DNA of 64,000 bases, from the NCBI GenBank assembly GCA_024516035.1, contig CM044959.1, positions 20,950,241 through 21,014,240 of the forward strand. Reading direction: 5' to 3'. The notes beneath the pieces are model-generated. The model saw nothing but the letters and a program-made list of their open reading frames with translations. It searched no databases and was not told the origin of the DNA. Position numbers and translations under genes: made by a program. The stretch comes from Bactericera cockerelli. Lineage: Eukaryota > Arthropoda > Insecta > Hemiptera > Triozidae. Shown here in pieces: positions 58,046 through 64,000 of the stretch. Position 1 is the stretch's first letter. Every line of letters begins with the position of its first letter.

Positions 58046-58939
58046 CAGGGTCTTCATAAAGTCTCACCCAGGCCTAGGTTTCTCGAAAACGACTCAGAAT
58101 ATCAAAAAACGCAAAAGCCAGTATTCCTTTATATTTAGGGGGATTGATTTTCAGCAAAAAAAATTTGCCTACACGGCCCCAGTCAGGCTGGGGGGCATGG
58201 GCATGGACCAACTTTAAAATCTTAAATAGAATAGTATGTCTTGTGGCATGTTGTTTTAAAGGTCTTATTACGAGAAGTTCATCACAATATATTTCAGTGT
58301 GCTAGGACTTACCGTTCTCGAGATACAGGGTCGGACGTCCTGCGTAATATCCTTATATTTTGACCTATAACTCGTTAACCGTAAATTATGGAGAAAATTT
58401 TTCTTGATGATAATAACTCCTTATAGCAAGAACTTTCGAACAAGTTAAAATTTGATTTGTTTTTTCGTTAATTTTTTTTCGACTGTTCGTCCGGCTGGCT
58501 GACGAAACCGACCAGAAACTAACATCAACAGAGTATGTCGAGTTATAACTTGTTCGAAAAGTCTTATCATAAGGAGTTATTATTAACAAGAAAAATTTTC
58601 TCCATAATTTACGGTTATCGAGTTATAGGTCAAAATATATGGATATTACGCAGGACGTCCGACCCTGTATCTCGAGAACGGTAAGTCGTAGCACACTGAA
58701 ATTTATTGTAATGAACTTTTCTCAATAAGACCTTTAAAATAATATGCCACAAGACATACCATTCTATTTAAGATTTTAAAGTTGGTCCATGCCCAGCCTG
58801 ACTGGGGCCGTGTAGGCAAAATTTTTTTGGCTGAAAATCAATCCTCCTAAATATAAAGGAATACGGGTTTTTGCGTTTTTTGATATTCTGAGTCGTTTTC
58901 GAGAAACCTAGGCCTGGTTGAGACTTTATGAAGACCCTG
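58046..58939. mobile_element. TA-flanked fold-back element with ~400-bp arms
   Basis: Starts CAGGGTCTTCATAAAGTCTC, ends in its inverse complement, with TA on both sides (58044-58045, 58940-58941). Arms 58046-58447 and 58546-58939 match with scattered differences, around a ~98-bp loop. An internal TACAGGGTCGGACGTCC motif sits partway along each arm, hinting at a nested or compound origin. No coding sequence. Confidence 0.85.
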
Positions 58940-59008
58940 TATATACAGACAAATAAATGGTAAATATAAAAATAGACAATATTAAAAATATAAACAAGGA
59001 AAAAAAAA

Positions 59009-59039
<31 letters not shown>

Positions 59040-59041
59040 AA

Positions 59042-59092
59042 AATATAAAATATATACATATGTCCTAACTAAAGGGCGGGATTATTGCCTAT
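59042..59092 (-). repeat. LINE 3'-UTR remnant
   Basis: ATTGCCTATGGCAATCTCTT on the plus strand; on the minus strand GGGTGGAAGAGATTGCCATA leads into an A-rich/T-rich end, a typical LINE 3' UTR. Confidence 0.5.
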
Positions 59093-59127
59093 GGCAATCT
59101 CTTCCACCCAACCCTTTTATATAAACA

Positions 59128-60066
59128 AATCTATAATGTTTAAAAAATAAGTACATAATAATTAAGAAAATCTCTCGGAAGAAACACCACCCAGTATGTA
59201 TTATGTTTAAAAAATAAGTACATAATAATAAAAAAATCTCTCGGAAGAATTACCTACCACCCAGTATGTATTATGTTTAAAAAATAATTACATAATAATA
59301 AAAAAAATCGCTCGGAAGAATTACCACCCAGTATGTATAATGTTTAAAAAATAAGTACAAAATAATAAAAAAATCTCTCGGAAGAATTACCACCCAGTAT
59401 GTATAATGTTTAAAAAATAAGTACAAAATAATAAGAAAATCTCTCGGAAGAATTACCACCCAGTATGTATAATGTTTAAAAAATAAGTACATAATAATAA
59501 AAAAATCGCTCGGAAGAATTACCACCCAGTATGTATAATGTTTAAAAAATAAGTACAAAATAATAAGAAAATCTCTCGGAAGAATTACCACCCAGTATGT
59601 ATTATGTTTAAAAAATAAGTACATAATAATAAAAAAATCTCTCGGAAGAATTACCTACCACCCAGTATGTATTATGTTTAAAAAATAATTACATAATAAT
59701 AAAAAAATCGCTCGGAAGAATTACCACCCAGTATGTATAATGTTTAAAAAATAAGTACAAAATAATAAAAAAATCTCTCGGAAGAATTACCACCCAGTAT
59801 GTATAATGTTTAAAAAATAATTACATAATAATAAAAAAATCGCTCGGAAGAATTACCACCCAGTATGTATAATGTTTAAAAAATAATTACATAATAATAA
59901 AAAAATCGCTCGGAAGAATTACCACCCAGTATGTATAATGTTTAAAAAATAAGTACAAAATAATAAGAAAATCTCTCGGAAGAATTACCACCCAGTATGT
60001 ATAATGTTTAAAAAATAAGTACATAATAATTAAAAAAATCCCTCGGAAGAAACACCACCCAGTATG
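59128..60066. repeat. 66-bp tandem array, 14 units, with higher-order structure
   Basis: Unit runs from TATAATGTTTAAAAAATAAG to CACCCAGTATG. Units differ by type (TCTCTCGG or TCGCTCGG; GTACAAAATAAT or TTACATAATAAT; ATTACC or ATTACCTACC). The run beginning with the TTACCTACC variant at 59251 recurs at 59652, a 401-bp (six-unit) higher-order repeat. The first and last units share the GAAACACC variant. The last unit supplies the ATG of the gene at 60064. Because 66 is a multiple of three, the minus strand stays open over several units; this is not evidence of coding. Confidence 0.95.
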
Positions 60067-60349
60067 TTCACCTGGAGCCTCCTGGTGCTTCTCGTCCATC
60101 TCCACCAGAGCGCGCCCTTCTCAGACGAGTCCCGACCTCGCACCCGCACCCCCGGCCAGGACTATGACGAGTTCGGCGCCCTCATCACCACCAAGCCCCG
60201 CCCCCGGGCGCCGCCCAAGAGGACACCCTACACAGGCACGCCCACCTACTGCACCAGAACCAACCTGTCGGACAGTGCGCAGCGAGGTCTGTTCTCGAGG
60301 ATATCCGCGGTAGTGGAGGCCAAGTTCCCGAGCTCCCCGGGTGAAATGG
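60064..60349 (+). CDS. Host gene exon 1: secreted protein of unknown family (signal peptide)
   Basis: The ATG at 60064-60066 is followed at once by a hydrophobic segment (MFTWSLLVLLVHLHQS) that looks like a signal peptide, so the product is probably secreted or lumenal. The mature start is rich in Pro, Arg and Thr (residues about 20-60, RPRTRTPGQDYDEFG, TTKPRPRAPPKRTPY), then CTRTNLSDSAQRGLFSRISA, SSPGEM. The exon is strikingly GC-rich compared with its AT-rich surroundings, a good coding sign. It ends at a canonical donor (G|GTGAGT) after 286 nt, phase 1. The start choice rests on the signal peptide; there is no pyrimidine tract upstream that would favour an acceptor at CCCAG just before it. 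I do not recognise the family. Confidence 0.8.
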
Positions 60350-60354
60350 GTGAG

Positions 60355-60572
60355 TTCTTTTTTTATTTTATTTTTGACAAAATAATGGTCTTGACATAAT
60401 TATGTATAATTATAAATGACCCGTTGTAGATAATTATGTTTGGAGCTACACAATTAATGATGAAACTTCAACAAAAAAAAATTGTCGTCCAAACTAGCTC
60501 CAAACATATCTAGAACGGGTCATTCATAATTATATGTCAAGACCATTTGTCAAATAAAATAAAATAAAAGAA
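60355..60572. mobile_element. MITE-like inverted repeat in intron 1
   Basis: Left arm 60355-60445 and right arm about 60483-60572 are inverse complements with small indels (shared TGGTCTTGACATA, AATGACCCGTT, ATGTTTGGAGCT). The left end lies only about five bases past the exon 1 donor. Terminal duplication not clear. Confidence 0.75.
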
Positions 60573-61031
60573 TTTATTTGAGCTACTACTATTCTTAGTA
60601 GTGTAGGATATGAAACACCATACCCTGACGGTGACTCCCGAATACGCTTCACACAACATCTGTGAAGAACATCATAAAGATTTTCCTCCTCATAAAAAAA
60701 AGGGTATGAAAGATGAGTCTGTTGATTTGTATGCGCGCCTTGAATTGTTTTGTATATGCAAGGTGCAATATGTCACAATACGTCATGTAAATTTACAGGT
60801 CTAGGTAATTCAATCCCATCTTTCAGGCTAGGTGCCTAAACACTGGTACATAATACATCATGTACACACACATTATTAGAGACAACCTGTCTCAAAATAG
60901 AACACTACGTCTGGTTTCTGCAGCATTTGAATTTTCCACATTAATATATTGCATATCAACTAGCAACTCTGTGTTTGTCACAAAAATAGAACTCTAAACT
61001 TCCTTCCTTGTCTCTTTCTCTGTTCTTATAG
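60573..61031. other. Rest of intron 1
   Basis: AT-rich; ends with a pyrimidine tract (CCTTGTCTCTTTCTCTGTTC) and TTATAG acceptor. A 64-codon frame at 60610-60804 is not supported by splice sites. Confidence 0.6.
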
Positions 61032-61119
61032 AGGAATGTTTCTATCAGGAACCCAAGTTTGATGACTTGACAGAGCACATCAGGAAGAACTATCACATGA
61101 AAGATGCTGCTACAAACAA
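61032..61119 (+). CDS. Host gene exon 2
   Basis: 88-nt exon between TTCTTATAG and GTGAGT. It enters in the phase left by exon 1 and encodes EECFYQEPKFDDLTEHIRK followed by NYHMKDAATN, hydrophilic and helix-prone, with no stop. It ends in phase 2, matched by exon 3. Three successive phase matches make the gene model strong even though the family is unknown. Confidence 0.85.
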
Positions 61120-61446
61120 GTGAGTTGAATCTTTTATTGAAAACTTTTATTAAGACTGAGCTCATTTTACCCTCTTTATAATACTTATTGAATAATTTAG
61201 ACTTATGTATGTAGGTATTGTAGGTACTATATGAATGCAAAAATGTTGTCAGAACAGTTTTTGTTTCAAATAGATTAGTACAACAATAGTTCTTACAAAA
61301 AATGTTTATGTGGAATAAGAAATTGGGCAGGAGGTCAAATACTCGTATATTCTAATACTTATAACTGGCAACATGATCCATATTCATGTGATTTGAAAAA
61401 ATTCTACCTACATAATAAATTATACGCTATGAAAAAAAAATATTCT

Positions 61447-61810
61447 CAGCCTCCGTGGCGTAACAGCCTCCGTGGCGTAATGGTTGTGACTACTGCCCGT
61501 AGTCCAGAGTTCCCGAGTTCAACTCCCGGCTGGGGCAGACTTTTCGAAGAAAATTCTGTTCCATCCAAACACGTGAGGCTGCCAATTCCGGGCCTACCCA
61601 GGCTGGGTGAGGTTAATGTGGGTAGCTGGTACGATTCCCAGCGAATGGAGGGTAAAACCCCCGTCCTAATCCAGGACGTTAAATCAAATAGAATCGTTGG
61701 CGTTAGGAAGGGCATCCAGCCATAAAAAACGTGCTCCACCCTACCAACCTCAACCATGAGGTTGAACAATGCCGACCCCAAAAGCAACATAAGCTAATAT
61801 GGGATAAAGG
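61447..61810 (+). repeat. tRNA-derived SINE, family S2 (longest copy, duplicated head)
   Basis: The first 18 bases (CAGCCTCCGTGGCGTAA) occur twice in tandem before box A (TGGCGTAATGGTTGTGAC); box B GAGTTCAACTCCC; then the complete S2 body and tail (GTTAGGAAGGGCATCCAGCC, CAACCTCAACCATGAGG, GGGATAAAGGCAAGGGAGAT). Confidence 0.85.
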
Positions 61811-61885
61811 CAAGGGAGATATATATGAAAGTAAAATATTCTATGGCTACTTTTTATTCGAAAATCCCTTTTTGAGCAGAAGTAA

Positions 61886-61958
61886 ATATGTAGACCTTCT
61901 GAGGATCGGCACAAACGACCATTCAATAATTGGTTAAAGTGCCTAACAGAAAAAATAT
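61886..61958 (+). repeat. LINE/SINE 3'-tail remnant
   Basis: GTAGACCTTCTGAGGATCGG, GACCATTCAATAATTGG, TTAAAGTGCCTAA; same family as 5525-5595. Confidence 0.45.
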
Positions 61959-62396
61959 ACATAAATTACATATTTAAAAACATAAATATTGTATCTTTAA
62001 TTTTGACTTGAAAAATCCCCTTTGTGGAGCAGTATAATACATGGGGGACTATTAACAGGGACTAGACCAGCAGTCTGGCTGGGGGACTATAAACAGGGAG
62101 TAGACCAGCATTGGTTTGGTTCTGGGGGCCCTTGTCAATTGTTAGCCTCCTTGTAAAGACAGTGGTAGAAGTTCTGAGTCATTCCTCCACTGTCTGGCTA
62201 CCATCGTTCACGATGACGCCACCCTATGATAGAACTAATAATAATAATAATGCTTTTTCTTTGTGTTATAATGTCACAATTTTAGTGGGTAGCGCAGAAT
62301 CATAGGACTTTACCACTTTAATTTACAATATCTTGTATTATTTTTTTGCCTAAGATTCTGCCACTGGTCGCTGTTTCACATTAAAGCAGCTACTCA

Positions 62397-62532
62397 TTTT
62401 TCCTCACGAGGTATGAGTGGACCCCGAACATCCAAGTACAGAGCAGAAAAAATCCTCCCCCGCTGGGAATCGAACCCAGGTCACCATGTGTGCAATGCCT
62501 AGCGCGCTAACTCGCTCTGCCACAGTGACTAC
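62397..62532 (-). repeat. tRNA-derived SINE, family S1
   Basis: On the minus strand: AGAGCGAGTTAGCGCGCTAG (box A region), GGTTCGATTCCC (box B), CTCTGTACTTGGATGTTCGG, ending GAGGAAAAATGAGT-like. The best-preserved S1 copy here. Confidence 0.75.
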
Positions 62533-62595
62533 TCTATGATAGAACTATAAAACAGGATACCAAGACGAACTCTTCTCTGCTGCTGCTCTCCCCAG

Positions 62596-62756
62596 ATACA
62601 TAGCCTCGCACATGTACCAGGCCACATCAGACTGGGAGCTGGACTACACAGACAAAGGCAGCCCCATGCAGATGGCAGCCTACTTTGCCGAGACCCGCTT
62701 CAACCACGTCACCAACCGCACTCATATTCCGATCCGGGAAGCCTACTCCATAATTG
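62596..62756 (+). CDS. Host gene exon 3
   Basis: 161-nt GC-rich exon between CTCTCCCCAG and G|GTGAGTT. In the phase set by exon 2 it encodes KYIASHMYQATSDWELDYTD, then a hydrophilic stretch with AAYFAETRFNHVTNRTHIP and ends REAYSIIG, with one N-glycosylation-type site (NRT). No stop codon; phase 1 donor, so the gene continues beyond the window. The three exons total 535 nt, 178 complete codons. Confidence 0.85.
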
Positions 62757-62794
62757 GTGAGTTAATTTTTACATTCTACTAACTGAAAAAAAAA

Positions 62795-62940
62795 AGTTAT
62801 CATATTTGTGTTAATCACAATCGTGATATCACAACTACTCAAACTCGCCTTGCTAAATATTTGCTTAACTTGGGACTTGAACCACCGACCCTCCGATTAC
62901 AAGTCCGCCGCCTTATCGATCAAGCTACTGAGGATCAAGC
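62795..62940 (-). repeat. tRNA-derived SINE, family S5
   Basis: Minus strand: CAGTAGCTTGATCGATAAGG (box A), GGTTCAAGTCCC (box B), then the S5 body with TTGTGATATCACGATTGTG. Confidence 0.75.
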
Positions 62941-63339
62941 TACATTCTACTAACTTACAGCAATTGTAGAGTATCTAACAGCTTAATGTACTACTACCCT
63001 TTGTTCAAAAACTCTGAAATCGTAATTCAATTTTGTGACTTTTAGCTCGGTTCTCATTCCATCTGGTATTGACTCCATCAAAACAATCTATTGAGTCCAC
63101 CTGTGAACAATTGACTTTCTTCAATCAGGAATTGTGGTGACTAATTGTTGTGATACATTCTTAAAATTAAAGATATTGAACTCGATATTTTTAATTATGG
63201 AACATGCCATAAAAACTTCTCTCGAAACAACAATGGGAAAACTCGAACAAAGCATCTACAAAGTCTAGTCTACTCTAATGACATTAAAGACAAAACAATC
63301 TCCGGATTTGATATAAGTATGATGATATGGAAAATAAAG

Positions 63340-64000
63340 AGAGAGAGAGAGAGAAAATGAAGTAAATACAGAGTAATAATGTGTGTCTGAGAAGGAGAAG
63401 GGAGAGGAATTAATAGAAGGAACTAAGAATGGGAGGTAGAGGACGAGTGGGATGGAGCATGGTAAATAAAATCGTGTTCTTCTTTAAGAGACAGTGTAAG
63501 ATAAGTGGGAAGAGAGGAAGTTAATGGACTGAAAAGTGGGGTAAGAGAGAGAGAAGAGAGGAATAGACGGAAAGAGGAGGTAGAGAAAGAGAAAAAATAG
63601 ACAGAGAGGAAGAGAAAGAGAGAAGAGAGGAAAAGAGGGAAAGAGGAGGTAGAGAAAGAGAAAAAATAGACAGAGAGGAAGAGAAAGAGAGAAGAGAGGA
63701 AAAGAGGGAAAGAGGAGGTAGAGAAAGAGAAAAAATAGACAGAGAGGAAGAGAAAGAGAGAAGAGAGGAAAAGAGGGAAAGAGGAGGTAGAGAAAGAGAA
63801 AAAATAGACAGAGAGGAAGAGAAAGAGAGAAGAGAGGAAAAGAGGGAAAAGAGGTAGGGTAAGAGAAAGAGAAAAAATAGACAGGGAGGAAAAGGAAGAG
63901 AAAGAAGAGAGAAGAGAGGAAAAGAGGGAAAGAGGAGGTAGAGAAAGAGAAAAAATAGACAGAGAGGAAAGAAAAGAGAGAAGAAGAGGAAAAGAGGGAA
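63340..64000. repeat. GA-rich tract with a 69-bp tandem repeat
   Basis: From about 63603 the unit AGAGAGGAAGAGAAAGAGAG ... AAAAAATAGAC repeats every 69 bp, about five to six times, running off the window end. Confidence 0.9.

Larger units (their letters stand above)
61120..62595. other. Intron 2 of the host gene
   Basis: Carries an S2 SINE (61447-61810), a LINE/SINE tail (61886-61958) and an S1 SINE (62397-62532). Ends with a strong pyrimidine tract and CCCCAG. Confidence 0.7.
62757..64000. other. Intron 3 (or downstream) of the host gene, to window end
   Basis: Holds an S5 SINE (62795-62940) and a long GA-rich tract. No further exon with a credible acceptor and phase was found before the end. 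Confidence 0.5.

Noticed and set aside
59277..59624. Minus-strand frame with a 22-residue repeat (FFKHYTYWVVILP)
   Set aside because: The 66-bp array unit is a multiple of three, so one frame stays open by arithmetic. The frame breaks at the units with extra bases, there is no gene context, and the plus strand leads into a real exon.

Overview
The window reads as AT-rich nuclear DNA of an arthropod, most likely an insect. It has spliced exons with GT/AG borders, tRNA-derived SINEs, jockey/I-like non-LTR retrotransposons, a BEL/Pao LTR retrotransposon, hAT and TA-flanked DNA transposons, and many GA/CT and GTCT simple repeats. A hemipteran such as a planthopper would fit, but that is a guess. 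There are no bacterial genes, rRNA, credible functional tRNA genes or CRISPR arrays.

Only one host gene is supported. It lies on the + strand at the right end: three exons (60064-60349, 61032-61119, 62596-62756) with matching phases, canonical splice sites and an N-terminal signal peptide, continuing past the window. I do not recognise the family. Its start codon sits exactly at the edge of a 14-unit, 66-bp tandem array (59128-60066).

Everything else is transposable elements and repeats. 0-7.5 kb: SINEs, a short MITE and large CT/GA arrays. 7.5-9 kb: first full copy of a ~735-bp GTCT-containing repeat (called E1 here) with five near-complete copies, one internally deleted copy and one fragment in the window. 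12-16 kb: SINEs and a 2-kb non-autonomous hAT-like element with a perfect 8-bp target duplication. 17.2-19.9 kb: a LINE with a gag-like ORF1 but almost no ORF2, inserted in an E1 copy. 20.5-22.3 kb: nested SINEs. 22.7-27.9 kb: a fold-back repeat whose right arm was split by a 5'-truncated LINE (RT plus RNase H) with a 13-bp target duplication. 28.0-28.9 kb: a TA-flanked element with long inverted ends. 31-34 kb: a MITE, an array derived from its end, and a head-to-head E1 pair. 37.5-41.4 kb: a BEL/Pao element with two apparently identical 172-bp LTRs and a 5-bp duplication, lacking RT/RNase H and the integrase catalytic residues, inserted into a 28-bp minisatellite. 42.3 kb: a 258-bp hAT-like MITE. 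43.7-45.7 kb: a second head-to-head E1 pair. 49-51 kb: a solo fold-back arm, a degenerate array and a 238-bp-arm near-perfect hairpin. 51.5-58 kb: two LINE 3' fragments around a 25-bp minisatellite. 58.0-58.9 kb: a fold-back element of almost pure palindrome. 59-64 kb: the host gene with its array and intronic SINEs/MITE.

There is no sign of a coordinated gene system. The points of most interest are structural: the hairpin locus, the array at the gene's start codon, the paired E1 copies, and a coding-dead BEL element that looks recently transposed.
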